Positions 8,270 through 18,062 of a stretch of 64,000 nt of DNA are shown here, piece after piece. The stretch lies in the NCBI RefSeq assembly GCF_000311745.1, contig NZ_HE978532.1, positions 429,774-493,773 on the forward strand, read 5' to 3'. Below the pieces are notes generated by a model that was not told the origin of the DNA, did not search any database, and saw nothing but the letters and a program-made list of their open reading frames with translations. The translations under genes and the position numbers were made by a program. The stretch is from Anaerococcus obesiensis ph10 (GTDB taxonomy: Bacteria > Bacillota > Clostridia > Tissierellales > Peptoniphilaceae). The number at the start of each line of letters is the position of its first letter. Within the stretch, counting starts at the first letter, position 1.

Positions 8270-11200
8270 TTATTTTCTTTCTAGTTCAATTTTTACACTT
8301 TTATCATTTAATTCGAATTCTTCTGTATCAAGGTCTTTTACTTCCATTGTATCTGCTAAAGTTTCTTTTTTGATTTCTTCTTCAAATTCTTTTAAAGCAT
8401 TTTTCAATTCATCATCTGCGCTGTAGAAAATATCAATTCTATCTGTAACTTCGTATCCATTATCTTTTCTAAGATTTTGGATTTTTGATACAAATTCTCT
8501 TGCATATCCTTCTTTTTTAAGATCTTCTGTGATTTCTGTATCTAAAACTACAAAGACATTTCCATCCATCTCAACATCAAATCCTTCTTTTGCTTGGATT
8601 CTTATATCAAGATAATCTTTTTCGACAGTGTATTTTTCTCCATTTATTTCGATTTCTTGTGGAGAATTTTCAACTTTTTCTACAAATTCTTTTGCATCAA
8701 CACTAGCCAAGAATTTACCAAAGGCTCCTACGTTTTTAGCAAAAATTTGTCCAACTTTTCTGAAATTTGGTTTTAAATAATAATCCATAAAGTCTGAAAG
8801 ATCGTCTGCAAATTCAACTTCTTTTATATTTAATTCTTCTTTGATTAAACCTGTCAAATCACCGATTGTGTCTTTAAATGATCCATCTACTATTATTTTT
8901 TCTAGAGGTTGGCGAACCTTGATTGATTCTTTTTCCCTTGATGCACGACCAAGTGTAACCATTTTTCTTACAAGATCCATTTTCTCTTCTAATTTTTCAT
9001 CAATTAAATCTTCATTAACTTCATCAAGTTTTTCAACGTGAACTGAAAGTCCGCCTGTTAAATTTCTGTAGATTTCTTCTGAAATAAATGGAGCTATTGG
9101 AGCTGTCATTTTAGAAAGACTTACTAAAACATCGTAGCATGTTTTGTAAACTGCTTTTTTGGATTCTGTTAAATCTTCTCTCCAAAATCTCTTTCTATTT
9201 CTTCTTATATACCAATTTGATAAGTCTTCTACAACAAAATCATTTACCAAATGAACAACCTTGTTGTAGTCAAAAGATTCCATTTGTTCGTAATAAGCTT
9301 TTAATAGTGAATTTAATCTTGAATATAACCACTTGTCGATTTCTTCAAGCTCTACATTTTCAAAATTTTTGATCTCATCAAGTCCAATATTATCTGTATT
9401 TGCATAAAGAACAAAGAAATTATAAACATTTTCGATTGTTCTAAAGAAATTATTTTTAACTTCAATTAGACCTTTTTCATCAAATTTTGTTGGAACCCAG
9501 CAAGGTGATACATATAATGAATAAAATCTTACAGCATCTGCCCCATATTTATCAAATAATTCGAAAGGATTTAGGGTATTTCCTTTTGATTTTGACATTT
9601 TTTGTCCATTTTTATCAACAACCAAGTCATTTACTAATACATTTTTGTATGGTGCTTTTCCTGTAATAATTGTTGAAATAGCCATGAGTGAATAAAACCA
9701 TCCTCTTGTTTGGTCAATTCCTTCGCAAATGAAATCTGCTGGGAAATAATTTTCTAAATCTTCCCCTTTTTCAAATGGATAATGAACTTGTGAAAATGGC
9801 ATTGCTCCTGAGTCAAACCAAACGTCAATTACATCTGGAACCCTGTGCATTACTTTTCCACATTCTGGACAAGTTAAAGTTACATCATCAACATAAGGTC
9901 TGTGAAGTTCTATATCTTCACTTATATCTTCTCTTGCTTTTTCTGCTAATTCTTTTCTTGAACCAATTGATTCAACATGACCACAATCGTCACATCTCCA
10001 AAGATTTAGTGGAGTTCCCCAATATCTTGATCTTGAAATTGCCCAATCTTTTACATTTTCAAGCCAATTTCCAAATCTTTTATCCCCGATTGTTTGTGGA
10101 TACCAATTAACTTCGTTATTATTTTCAACCATTTTTTCGGAAAGTTTGCTCATTTCTATATACCAAGATGGTTTTGCGTAATAAACAAGCGGAGTTTTAC
10201 ATCTCCAACAGTGAGGATAATTGTGTTCGATTGTTTGTTTTTTATAAACTTTTCCCTCATCTCTTAGATGAATGAAAATTTCTTCGTTTGTATCAAAAAT
10301 AAATTTGCCCTTCCAAGGAGTTTCTGTAAAACATCCTTCAAGGTCAACTGGTTGAACGAATGGCAAATTATATTTTCTTCCAAGTTGGTAGTCATCTTCT
10401 CCAAAAGCTGGAGCTGTGTGAACAATTCCTGTTCCGTCTTCTGCTGAAACATAATCAGCACAAGTTAAGAAAAATGCCTTGCCATCTGGTTTTACATAAG
10501 GAAGTAGTTGTTCATATTCAACATACTCAAGATCTTTTCCTTTCATCTCTTCAACAACTTCGTATTCATGATCTGCCATAACTTTTTCAAGCAAAGATTT
10601 TGCCAAATAATAATAGCAGCCATCAGTTTTATCATTTACTTTTACATAGCTAAGTTCTGGATGAACAGTTAAAGCTACGTTTGATGGAAGAGTCCATGGA
10701 GTTGTTGTCCAAGCTAGGAAATATTCATTGTCAGCATCTTTTTTCTTAAATTTACAAATTAAAGTTATGGCCTTATCCATTTGATAGCCTTGAGCAACTT
10801 CGTGACTTGCAAGACCTGTACCACATCTCGGACAATATGGCATAACTTTTGCGCCTTCATAAATTAATCCTTTTTTGAAAGCCTCATTTAATAGCCACCA
10901 TTCAGTTTCTATATAATCATTGTCCAAAGTTATGTAAGGATTGTCCATATCGTAAAGAAAAGCCATCCTGTCTGACATATCTCTCCACATATCAGAATAT
11001 TTAAAAACAGAATCCTTACATTTTTGGTTGAATTTTTCAACGCCGTATTTTTCTATTTGATCTTTTTCTGTAAAGCCTAATTCTTTTTCAACTTCGATTT
11101 CAACAGGAAGTCCGTGTGTATCCCATCCAGCTTTTTTCAAAACCTTAAAGCCCATCATATTTTTATATCTTGAAGTCATATCCTTCAAGGTTCTTGCTAT

Positions 11201-11380
11201 AACGTGATGGATTCCTGGTTTTCCATTTGCAGTTGGAGGGCCATCAAAAATTATATATTCGTCTGCATCTTCTCTTGTTGTAAAAGTCTTATCCAACAGG
11301 TCAATTTCTTGCCAATATTTGGAAAGATCAAGTTCTCTTTGTTTAGTATTTTTTGTATCTAGTGATTTAAAACTTGCCAT
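8270..11380 (-). CDS. ileS: Isoleucyl-tRNA synthetase, type 2 (eukaryote-like)
   Basis: A 1036-residue class I synthetase that charges tRNA-Ile with isoleucine. The HIGH-type signature reads GPPTANGKPGIHHV (residues 47-60) and the KMSKS loop is GQKMSKSKGN near residue 595. The editing domain contains WTTTPWTLPSN, and a zinc-type CPECGKV motif is present. Length and the GKPGIHH form are those of the IleS2/eukaryote-like class, whose members are typically poorly sensitive to mupirocin; that property is family knowledge, not shown here. The ATG follows AAGAAAGGGAATT. A T-box leader lies directly upstream, so expression should rise when uncharged tRNA-Ile accumulates. Confidence 0.97.
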   Translation of the reverse strand: MASFKSLDTKNTKQRELDLSKYWQEIDLLDKTFTTREDADEYIIFDGPPTANGKPGIHHVIARTLKDMTSRYKNMMGFKVLKKAGWDTHGLPVEIEVEKELGFTEKDQIEKYGVEKFNQKCKDSVFKYSDMWRDMSDRMAFLYDMDNPYITLDNDYIETEWWLLNEAFKKGLIYEGAKVMPYCPRCGTGLASHEVAQGYQMDKAITLICKFKKKDADNEYFLAWTTTPWTLPSNVALTVHPELSYVKVNDKTDGCYYYLAKSLLEKVMADHEYEVVEEMKGKDLEYVEYEQLLPYVKPDGKAFFLTCADYVSAEDGTGIVHTAPAFGEDDYQLGRKYNLPFVQPVDLEGCFTETPWKGKFIFDTNEEIFIHLRDEGKVYKKQTIEHNYPHCWRCKTPLVYYAKPSWYIEMSKLSEKMVENNNEVNWYPQTIGDKRFGNWLENVKDWAISRSRYWGTPLNLWRCDDCGHVESIGSRKELAEKAREDISEDIELHRPYVDDVTLTCPECGKVMHRVPDVIDVWFDSGAMPFSQVHYPFEKGEDLENYFPADFICEGIDQTRGWFYSLMAISTIITGKAPYKNVLVNDLVVDKNGQKMSKSKGNTLNPFELFDKYGADAVRFYSLYVSPCWVPTKFDEKGLIEVKNNFFRTIENVYNFFVLYANTDNIGLDEIKNFENVELEEIDKWLYSRLNSLLKAYYEQMESFDYNKVVHLVNDFVVEDLSNWYIRRNRKRFWREDLTESKKAVYKTCYDVLVSLSKMTAPIAPFISEEIYRNLTGGLSVHVEKLDEVNEDLIDEKLEEKMDLVRKMVTLGRASREKESIKVRQPLEKIIVDGSFKDTIGDLTGLIKEELNIKEVEFADDLSDFMDYYLKPNFRKVGQIFAKNVGAFGKFLASVDAKEFVEKVENSPQEIEINGEKYTVEKDYLDIRIQAKEGFDVEMDGNVFVVLDTEITEDLKKEGYAREFVSKIQNLRKDNGYEVTDRIDIFYSADDELKNALKEFEEEIKKETLADTMEVKDLDTEEFELNDKSVKIELERK

Positions 11381-11426
11381 AATTCCCTTTCTTTCTTATA
11401 AATTTTCTTTTAAAATAAATTATAAT

Positions 11427-11625
11427 AAAAAAACGCCCCCAGAAGGGACGGTCCACCCAAAAATTGAGTATGAAGTTAACGCCTATCTTACGTAATAAAC
11501 TAATTTTTTCATTTATTAAGCTAAAAGATGATCTTCATAATAAAAAATTCATAGCCACTTTCACCTAAAGGCCTCTCTGTAAATTATTTTTTAAAACTAC
11601 TCTTCTTTTAATTGCCTATATCTAC
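11427..11625 (-). promoter_or_regulatory. T-box riboswitch (isoleucine) upstream of ileS
   Basis: On the minus strand the leader holds GGGTGGACCGTCCC (a T-box-like GGTGG-ACC core). The terminator CGTCCC/GGGGGCG with a T7 tail follows at 11427-11450. A stem-I segment GAGAGGCCTTTAGGTGAAAG lies upstream, with GATCATC at 11527-11533 offering AUC as an Ile specifier. The core is slightly degenerate (ACCGT rather than ACCGC). Position before ileS fixes the amino acid better than the specifier reading does. Confidence 0.85.
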
Positions 11626-11630
11626 TGACT

Positions 11631-11659
11631 AATTTACTATTTTTAAAGGAAAAAGTCAA
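11631..11659 (-). promoter_or_regulatory. Promoter of the ileS T-box leader
   Basis: TTGACT and TAAATT are separated by exactly 17 bases on the minus strand, just before the T-box leader. Confidence 0.75.
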
Positions 11660-11687
11660 ATTGCTTTTTATTTAAAAAAATATATAT

Positions 11688-12101
11688 TTATAAAACCATA
11701 AAAAGAGTTCCTGCTGTAATTAAAATACATCCAATAATAGATTTTGCCGTAAATTCTTCGCCCAAAAATAAAAATGCAAGAATCAAAGTTAAAACCACAC
11801 TCATTTTATCAATCGGAACAACCTTTGAAGCATTTCCATATTTTAAGGCTCCATAATAACAAAGCCAACTAAGTCCAGTTGCAAGACCTGATAAAATTAA
11901 AAATATCCAGGATTTTTTGCTAATATTATAAATTCCAGAAAATGAAGAAGTAATAAAAACCATGCCCCAGCTCATTATTAAAACTACAAAAGTCCTGATT
12001 GCAGTTGCAAGATTTGAATTTACCCCTTCAATTCCAACTTTTGCCAAAATTGAAGTAAGAGCTGCAAAAATTGATGAAAAAATCGCAAGTAAAAGCCACA
12101 T
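11688..12101 (-). CDS. EamA-type half-size transporter
   Basis: About 137 residues with five hydrophobic segments, half of an EamA/DMT protein, so it probably works as a dimer. The start at 12101 (MWLLLAIFSS) is chosen because GGGAG stands five bases upstream; an earlier in-frame ATG at 12170 lies inside the upstream gene. The stretch GLSWLCYYGALKYGNASKV is typical of EamA repeat ends. The ribosome site falls right before the stop of the AMMECR1 gene, so the two are co-transcribed. The substrate is unknown. Confidence 0.8.
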   Translation of the reverse strand: MWLLLAIFSSIFAALTSILAKVGIEGVNSNLATAIRTFVVLIMSWGMVFITSSFSGIYNISKKSWIFLILSGLATGLSWLCYYGALKYGNASKVVPIDKMSVVLTLILAFLFLGEEFTAKSIIGCILITAGTLFMVL

Positions 12102-12111
12102 AATATCTCCC

Positions 12112-12603
12112 TTATTTATGAATTTTAAGCTTAAATTTATCAATAGAAAAATTATCCCAGCTATCAACATTAGAAATTTCTAGGGCTTTTTCTAGCATTT
12201 TTATATCAGAATCAAAGTCTTTTCTATAGACATAATAGTTTTCTTCCATAAAAGAAAGCATTATTCCATCATAATCTTTGAAATCTTCAATAAATCTAAG
12301 TTTTTCTACATCAAAATATTCAAAAACTTTTATCTCTAAATGTTTTAAATTTTCTTTTCTAATTGGATTAAATTTTAGATCAAAAAATCCTGCATTTACT
12401 GCCTCATAAACTATATCAAGTCCTAAATTTTTTCTAGTTGGAAAAATTGAGCCAGAAATTCCTTTTAGTCTTCCATCAATTTTCACTTCAACTCTTATCC
12501 CATTTAATTTATTTTCAAATTTTTTATCAAAATTCCTAAGATACGTTTTATTTTCCAAATAATATTTAATTGCATCATAAGCAAGTTTTACATAATCATC
12601 CAT
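12112..12603 (-). CDS. AMMECR1-domain protein
   Basis: A 163-residue protein with the AMMECR1 fold pattern: an opening helix (YVKLAYDAIKYYLENK), the central GRLKGISGSIFPT in place of the family's LRGCIG motif, then NAGFFDLKFNPIRKENL matching the D-x-R-F-x-P region. The family is widespread and its bacterial role is not established; some members neighbour MEMO and radical-SAM proteins, neither of which is present here. The motif Cys is replaced by Ser. It is followed immediately by the EamA gene. Confidence 0.75.
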   Translation of the reverse strand: MDDYVKLAYDAIKYYLENKTYLRNFDKKFENKLNGIRVEVKIDGRLKGISGSIFPTRKNLGLDIVYEAVNAGFFDLKFNPIRKENLKHLEIKVFEYFDVEKLRFIEDFKDYDGIMLSFMEENYYVYRKDFDSDIKMLEKALEISNVDSWDNFSIDKFKLKIHK

Positions 12604-12659
12604 TTTGAAATTCTTTCTTTATTTTAATTTTCAATTTTTATTTCCTTTTACTCTATTAA

Positions 12660-12699
12660 TTTACCCAATTTATAGATAAATTAATTGAAAATGGGTAAA
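12660..12699. promoter_or_regulatory. Inverted repeat in the divergent intergenic region (possible operator)
   Basis: TTTACCCA at 12660-12667 is matched by TGGGTAAA at 12692-12699; with the adjoining bases the arms are 12 bp with one mismatch and a 16-base centre. It lies between the divergent AMMECR1 and flavoprotein genes, about 55 bases before the flavoprotein start. Confidence 0.4.
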
Positions 12700-12752
12700 C
12701 TAATAGGAAGAGAAAAAATTTTAGTTAATAAATAAACAAAAGGAGAAAATAA

Positions 12753-13934
12753 ATGTACGATTATTTAATTGTTGGAAATGGAATAGCAGGTCAAAAGGCT
12801 GCTGAAACTATTCGAAAAAAAGAAGAAAATTCTTCTATTATTATAATTTCAAAATCAGCAAAACACACTTATTGGAGAACAAAATTATCTGAGCTTATTG
12901 CAAAAGATTTTACAGATGATGAAATTTTGGTAAAAAAACCTGAATGGTACGAAAAAAATAATATAGAAGAAAAGCTTGAATGTGAAGTAGAAAAACTTGA
13001 CCTTGAAAATAAAAAGGCAATTTTAAAAAATGGGGAAGAAATTGAATATAAAAAAGCCCTTATAGCAACAGGATCTCATCCATTTGTGCCACCAATAAAA
13101 AATATTGACGCTGATGGAGTTTTTGCAATTAGAAGTGTTGAAGATTTAAATTCTTTCAAAAACCACATCAAGGAAAACAAGAAAGTTGTAGTAATTGGTG
13201 GGGGACTTTTGGGACTTGAAGCTGCTTTTTCTGTAAAAAATACAGGTTGCGAAGTCCTTGTTATTGAAACTTTTGACTATATTTTAGGAAAACAACTTGA
13301 TAATGAACTTTCCAAAAAGTTAGAAAAAGAATTAAATGACGCAGGAATCAAAACTTCTACAGGAAAAAATACTGCAGAAATTTTAGAAAAAGATGGTAAA
13401 GTTTGTGGAATAAAACTTGAAGATGGAGAAGAAATCGAAGCAAATACAATTTTGGTTCAAACTGGTGTGAGAAATAATCTAGAACTTGCAGAAAAATCTG
13501 GACTTGAAATTGAACGTGGAATCCTTGTAAATGAAAATTTAAAAACAAGTGATGATAATGTATATGCAGCAGGAGACTGTATGCAATTAGGACAAGCTAC
13601 AATCGGTCTTTGGACAGCATCAATGGAAATGGGAGAAATTGCAGGAAGCAATATGACAGGAGATAACAAAACCTACCAAACACCAAAACCATTTTCATCC
13701 CTACTTCTTGGAGATATAAAACTATTTTCAGCAGGCTTAAATTCAGGCGAAGCAATAGAAGAAATCAAAAAAGAAGACGGAGAAAAAGTCTACAAATTAT
13801 TCAAAAAAGGCGAAGATTTTGTAGGAGGCATCCTCTACAAAGACATAAAATTCCAAAATGACGTTAAAAAAATAGTATTCGAAAAAGAAGATCCAAAAAA
13901 TACAAAACTTGGAAAAGAAATTTTTAGGATGTAA
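12753..13934 (+). CDS. FAD-dependent pyridine-nucleotide oxidoreductase (NirB/rubredoxin-reductase-like)
   Basis: A 393-residue two-dinucleotide-binding-domain flavoprotein. The FAD-binding motif is VGNGIAGQKAAETIR at the N-terminus, the NAD(P) motif is VIGGGLLGLEAA near residue 147, and the C-terminal FAD contact is VYAAGDCMQLG. There is no redox-active CxxC disulfide, which points to the rubredoxin/nitrite-reductase/NADH-oxidase side of the family rather than thioredoxin reductases. Such enzymes pass NAD(P)H electrons to a small iron protein or oxygen. No rubredoxin gene is adjacent. AGGAG precedes the ATG; the gene is a single plus-strand unit ending in a strong terminator. Confidence 0.85.
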   Translation: MYDYLIVGNGIAGQKAAETIRKKEENSSIIIISKSAKHTYWRTKLSELIAKDFTDDEILVKKPEWYEKNNIEEKLECEVEKLDLENKKAILKNGEEIEYKKALIATGSHPFVPPIKNIDADGVFAIRSVEDLNSFKNHIKENKKVVVIGGGLLGLEAAFSVKNTGCEVLVIETFDYILGKQLDNELSKKLEKELNDAGIKTSTGKNTAEILEKDGKVCGIKLEDGEEIEANTILVQTGVRNNLELAEKSGLEIERGILVNENLKTSDDNVYAAGDCMQLGQATIGLWTASMEMGEIAGSNMTGDNKTYQTPKPFSSLLLGDIKLFSAGLNSGEAIEEIKKEDGEKVYKLFKKGEDFVGGILYKDIKFQNDVKKIVFEKEDPKNTKLGKEIFRM

Positions 13935-13940
13935 AAATAA

Positions 13941-13969
13941 AGCTCTTGGCTAACCCAAGAGCTTTTTTA
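13941..13969. terminator. Bidirectional terminator between convergent genes
   Basis: AGCTCTTGG and CCAAGAGCT form a perfect 9-bp stem with a 5-base loop. It has T6 on the plus side and an A run on the other side, so it can end both the flavoprotein gene and the convergent esterase-like gene. Confidence 0.92.
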
Positions 13970-15186
13970 ATTTTCTATATTTTTAATAGGATTTGCTTCA
14001 TATACAAAAATCATCGAATCAAAAATTTCTTTTGGAGAATTTTCTATTCTATATGAGTATGGGATAAATTTCATTACCCAAGTGTAGCCTTCGCCTAATG
14101 AGCCCATTTTTATTTTTGAATCTAAGAGATTTTTACAATCTCCATCTTTTACTTTTGAAAAATCTAAATAATAGGAATTTTTATAATTTTTTGCCTGGTA
14201 GGCAAAAGGATCTGCTGATATAAATTTTTGTATTGTCCTTTGATTTTTTTGCATAGTTTTTATATTTACCTTTGTTTTATAAAAATCTGTTCCTATTGGA
14301 AAATATGATTTTTTATATTTTTCCAGTAAATTTTCTCCCATATTTTTATACATTGGTTCCTTTTTTCCAATATGGCCATTGTGGCCTGCTATCATTATTC
14401 TTGAATTTTTTTCGTAATCTTTTATCCAAGAAATATTTTCTGCCATTTTTTCATCTCTATATTCACTTGATTTTACATAATCATCAACCATTTTATAATA
14501 TGGAAAACTTGATAGAATATTTTCTATAAGTCTTTTTTCTTTGGTATTTTTTTCAAGTTTTTCATTTAATTTTTTAAATTTTCTTCCAAGACTTTCATCT
14601 TTGGATCTTTGATTGAAATATTATCTTTTTCTAAGACATCCAGACTTTTTATATCAAAATCTATATTTTCTTTTTTTACAAAATCTTTTAAAAGTTTTAC
14701 GGAATTTTCTGGATTTTGCATATCAAAACCGTAAAAGGAAATTTTTTGGTCGTGATTTTGGTTGTATTTTTTTATCCAATTTATTAAATCATTCATCTGA
14801 TTTGTATGATAGATTGTAAAGGAGAAAATTTTTGATGGATTTTTTTGAAATTTTCCTGATTTTACATAAGAATCTATTTCCATCCCTTCTGAAAAATCAC
14901 ATTCCAAGGCAAAGGCTCTAACATTTGCATCTTTTACTAATTTTTTTAATATGTCTAATTTTAATTCTTGAAATTCTTTGTTACCATGTGTAGCTTCTCC
15001 AAGACCAATGATTTCTACTTGGTCATCAATCTTTATATCTTCTATTTTTTGAGCATATTTTCCCAAATCTGAAATTTCTTTTTTGGCTTTAAATTCCGGA
15101 ATTTTTGTCCACAAAAATATAAACAAAAATCCTAATATTGAAATTGAAATTATTATATATAGAAGAATTTTAAATATTTTTTTCAT
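13967..15186 (-). pseudogene. Erythromycin-esterase family protein, membrane-anchored, frameshifted
   Basis: The first frame (15186-14566) gives an N-terminal membrane anchor and the family motifs GLGEATHGNKEF and FALECDFSEG. It stops after EENLKN. The second frame, open to 13967, carries the C-terminal part with MIAGHNGHIGK, the second conserved histidine region. Restoring one A in the A6 run near 14571-14576 joins the frames through KKLNEKLEKNTKEKRLIENI, giving about 400 residues, the normal length. Family members hydrolyse macrolide lactones or have unknown esterase roles. It starts 3 bases after the ABC permease stop, so it is the last gene of the peptide-resistance transporter unit. If the frameshift is a sequencing error the protein is intact. 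Confidence 0.85.
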
Positions 15187-15188
15187 TT

Positions 15189-17189
15189 TTACTCCTTATT
15201 TAATTTTCCCATCTCAAAATATATTGGTAAGGTTATTCTAAATATCATTATATAAATTAATGAGAAAATTATTATACAAATCGCTTCTATTTCTATAAAT
15301 CTTCTAAGCTCAAGCATGGCAAACATTTGAATCATGCCAAAGGCAAGTTTTGACGCGATTAAAATATGGATTATTGAAATTATTAGTGGACCAAAAAATG
15401 TAAAATAGTTTTGTTTTTTGACTGATTTTTTTATTTCTTTTTTGCTCATTCCCACTTTTTGTAATATTTTTATATTTCTTCCATCTTCAAGACCTTCTGC
15501 GGCTTGTTTGTAATAAATTACAATTATGGTTGAGATTAAAAATACTAGGGCTAAAATAAGAACAACAATATAGGCTCCCGTGTGAATTTTATCAAATTCC
15601 ATCCTGTTTTCTATGGAATTTTTAACTAAAATTTCATCTGTATCAGATATATTTTTATTTAATGTATTTGCCATCTCATCAATATTTTTTTGATTTTTTT
15701 CTTTTAGGTCAAAATACGTTCCTGATACACTAGGGAAAATCTTATTATTTTTGCCATCAGATATTTTTTTTGAAAATTCATCCAAATCATCTACAACTAC
15801 AAGAATATTGTGAAAAAGACTTGTCGTAGGATCCATTAAGACATAGGAAATGTTTTTTGCATTTTCTTTTACTTTCAAATTTTGATTTTCTAAAGAAATT
15901 TTTCCGTATTTTTTTGCTTTGGAATCAAAAACTATAGCCTCATCCTTTTTAAGAGAAATATTTGTCTTATTTGCCATATTAAAGGATTTTATATCTGTTA
16001 TGGATATAATTTTTGTTTTATCATCCATTATTGTTTTTCTTAAATCATCATCTTCCAGTATAGAAAATTTTCCAGGTGATTTTTCACTAACTACAAGACC
16101 TTTTCTTTTAAATTCTCCAAGATTTTTTATTTTTTCTTTGTCTATATTTTTTTCAAGGAAATTTTTTGTATATTTTTCACTTTCCTTATCATTTTCTTGG
16201 TATTGGATCAAAAAATCACTTGGAGCAATCCTATCTAATAAATCATTTTTCCCAACAAACATGGCACTCATTACAACAAAACTCAAAAGAAAAAGTGAAG
16301 AGATAATTGTAATTGATGAAAGAGCCATGGCAGATTCCTTGCTTCTTTTGATAAGCTCACCTATAAAGGTCATATTTGTGCCCTTATAATAAATTTTTTT
16401 ATTTTTTCTAATTGCTTTTAAAATCCAAATCACAAGAGACCTGAAGAAAAAATATGTTCCAATTATTACGGCTATACTTGCTGGTAAAAATCTTGGAAGA
16501 GCTTGAAATATTCCCCCATCAATTGAAAGGGCTGTATAATAGCCATATCCAATCAAAATTATGGCTAAAATCATAGAAATAATATTTGCCCTTGGCTCTT
16601 TTTCTCCTTTTTGGGAAAGTTTTGAAAGCTCAATTGGATTTGTTTTTCTAATTGAATTTAAACTTATCAAAGTTATTAAAATAAAGATTGTGGCAAAAAT
16701 CATAAGTCCCAAAGCTAACTTAGAAAAATTTATAGAAAGTTTAATTTGAGTTTGAATTTTTAAAATTCTTGCCACCAAATTTATAAAAAGAGGTCCCAAA
16801 AGAATTGTAAAAAATGTTCCAATTATCAAGACTAAAATTCCAAGAATTAAATTTTCTATAATCAAAATTTTTCTCAAAGATTTTTTGTCCATTCCAAGTC
16901 CATACAAAAGTCCCAATTCCTTGTAGCGATTTTTGACAATGGTTTTTGCCATGTAGACAAGAAAAATCAGAGAAAAAATAGCCACAATCCATGAACCCAT
17001 TTCCAAAAGAGTTTTTATGATTTCGCTTCCCCTGGAGTCTAGAATAAATTTTTCACTTTTTAAATCTATTAAAAGATTAAAAATGAAAAGCATAAAACTT
17101 GATGCCAAAATGTAAGGAAAATACAAAAATTTATTATTTTTTATTCCCCTTGTCGCCATTTTAAAATTAAGCTTGTTCAAATCCCTCAC
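15189..17189 (-). CDS. Bce-type ABC transporter permease (FtsX domain)
   Basis: A 666-residue permease of the BceB family. About ten hydrophobic segments surround a large extracellular domain of some 200 residues (roughly 315-530), the region that senses antimicrobial peptides in this family. The start MRDLNKLNFKMATRGIKNNK is typical. It overlaps the ATPase gene by 23 bases. Together with the ATPase and the two-component genes upstream it forms a peptide-antibiotic sensing and detoxification module. The ligand cannot be read from sequence. Confidence 0.92.
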   Translation of the reverse strand: MRDLNKLNFKMATRGIKNNKFLYFPYILASSFMLFIFNLLIDLKSEKFILDSRGSEIIKTLLEMGSWIVAIFSLIFLVYMAKTIVKNRYKELGLLYGLGMDKKSLRKILIIENLILGILVLIIGTFFTILLGPLFINLVARILKIQTQIKLSINFSKLALGLMIFATIFILITLISLNSIRKTNPIELSKLSQKGEKEPRANIISMILAIILIGYGYYTALSIDGGIFQALPRFLPASIAVIIGTYFFFRSLVIWILKAIRKNKKIYYKGTNMTFIGELIKRSKESAMALSSITIISSLFLLSFVVMSAMFVGKNDLLDRIAPSDFLIQYQENDKESEKYTKNFLEKNIDKEKIKNLGEFKRKGLVVSEKSPGKFSILEDDDLRKTIMDDKTKIISITDIKSFNMANKTNISLKKDEAIVFDSKAKKYGKISLENQNLKVKENAKNISYVLMDPTTSLFHNILVVVDDLDEFSKKISDGKNNKIFPSVSGTYFDLKEKNQKNIDEMANTLNKNISDTDEILVKNSIENRMEFDKIHTGAYIVVLILALVFLISTIIVIYYKQAAEGLEDGRNIKILQKVGMSKKEIKKSVKKQNYFTFFGPLIISIIHILIASKLAFGMIQMFAMLELRRFIEIEAICIIIFSLIYIMIFRITLPIYFEMGKLNKE

Positions 17190-17940
17190 CTCCAGATAAA
17201 ATCATCATTTGAGATTTGACCAATTTTTCATACATTTGGTCATTGGTCCTATCTCCCTTATAAAGGTCATAGAAAATTTTCCCATCTTTTATAAATAAAA
17301 CCCTAGAGGCCCTTGCAGCAGCCATGGTTGAATGAGTTACCATAAGAATTGTTTGCCCATTTTTGTTTATTTTTTCAAAAATATTTAAAAGCTCCATTGA
17401 TGAATTCGAATCCAAGGCTCCTGTTGGCTCATCTGCCAGTAAAATTTTTGGATTTGTAATAAGAGATCTTGCAACGGCAACTCTTTGTTTTTGTCCTCCG
17501 GAAATTTGATAAGGAAATTTATCCAAAAGATTTTCAATTTTTAAGGCACTTGCAATAGGAGCTAATTTTTCTTCCATAATTTTGTATTTTTCATTTGCCA
17601 AAACCAAAGGCAAAAATATATTGTCCCTGTTGTTTAAAGAAGATAAAAGCGAAAAATATTGGTAGACAAAGCCCAATTTTTCCCTCCTAAACTTTGCCCT
17701 TTCCTTATCACTTTTATTTTTTGTATTTTCACCAGACAAAATCACATCTCCAGAAGTTTCTTTATCCAAAGTTGCAATCAAATTTAAAAGAGTAGACTTT
17801 CCAGACCCACTCTCGCCCATTATGGCAACAAATTCGCCCTCTTCAACATCAAAATTAATATCTTTTAAGGCAACAACCTCTGTATTTTTATCTTCACTAT
17901 TATAAACTTTTCTTAAATTTTTAACTTCTAATATATTCAT
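17167..17940 (-). CDS. Bce-type ABC transporter ATPase
   Basis: A 257-residue ABC ATPase with Walker A GESGSGKST, Q-loop VYQYFSLL, signature ISGGQKQRVAVARS, Walker B ILLADEPTGALDS and the switch histidine in MVTHS. The wording is that of the MacB/LolD/BceA group that serves FtsX-type permeases. An AGGAGGAATAT site precedes the ATG. The promoter region directly upstream holds repeated response-regulator-like sites. Confidence 0.95.
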   Translation of the reverse strand: MNILEVKNLRKVYNSEDKNTEVVALKDINFDVEEGEFVAIMGESGSGKSTLLNLIATLDKETSGDVILSGENTKNKSDKERAKFRREKLGFVYQYFSLLSSLNNRDNIFLPLVLANEKYKIMEEKLAPIASALKIENLLDKFPYQISGGQKQRVAVARSLITNPKILLADEPTGALDSNSSMELLNIFEKINKNGQTILMVTHSTMAAARASRVLFIKDGKIFYDLYKGDRTNDQMYEKLVKSQMMILSGGEGFEQA

Positions 17941-17990
17941 ATATTCCTCCTGAGTCTATATTACAAAAAATAAAAGAAAAAATCCCTAAT

Positions 17991-18030
17991 CTAAACTTAC
18001 AATTTTTCCCCTAAACTTACATATTGTAAG
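17991..18030 (-). promoter_or_regulatory. Probable response-regulator binding sites upstream of the ABC operon
   Basis: The 11-mer TGTAAGTTTAG (minus strand) occurs at 17991-18001 and 18011-18021, exactly 20 bases apart, about two helical turns. The distal copy is part of the palindrome CTTACATATTGTAAG (18016-18030). Response regulators of Bce-type systems bind TNACA-N4-TGTAA-like repeats, and here the spacing is three bases. The regulator encoded at 19213-19881 is the obvious candidate. Confidence 0.6.
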
Positions 18031-18033
18031 ATT

Positions 18034-18059
18034 AAAAAAATCGGCAAATGCCGATTTAT
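18034..18059 (-). terminator. Terminator of the two-component operon
   Basis: AAATCGGCA and TGCCGATTT pair closely around two bases, with T7 after the stem on the minus strand. It lies on the far side of the 185-bp repeat from the sensor-kinase stop. Confidence 0.88.
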
Positions 18060-18062
18060 ACT

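Noticed and set aside
9775-10110. Open frames on the plus strand opposite ileS, cutC and metG
   Set aside because: They are antisense shadows of strongly conserved minus-strand genes, with Leu/His-rich composition typical of such shadows.
14566-15186. The esterase-like gene as two separate small proteins
   Set aside because: Both parts match consecutive regions of one family and join in frame with one added A; neither is complete alone.
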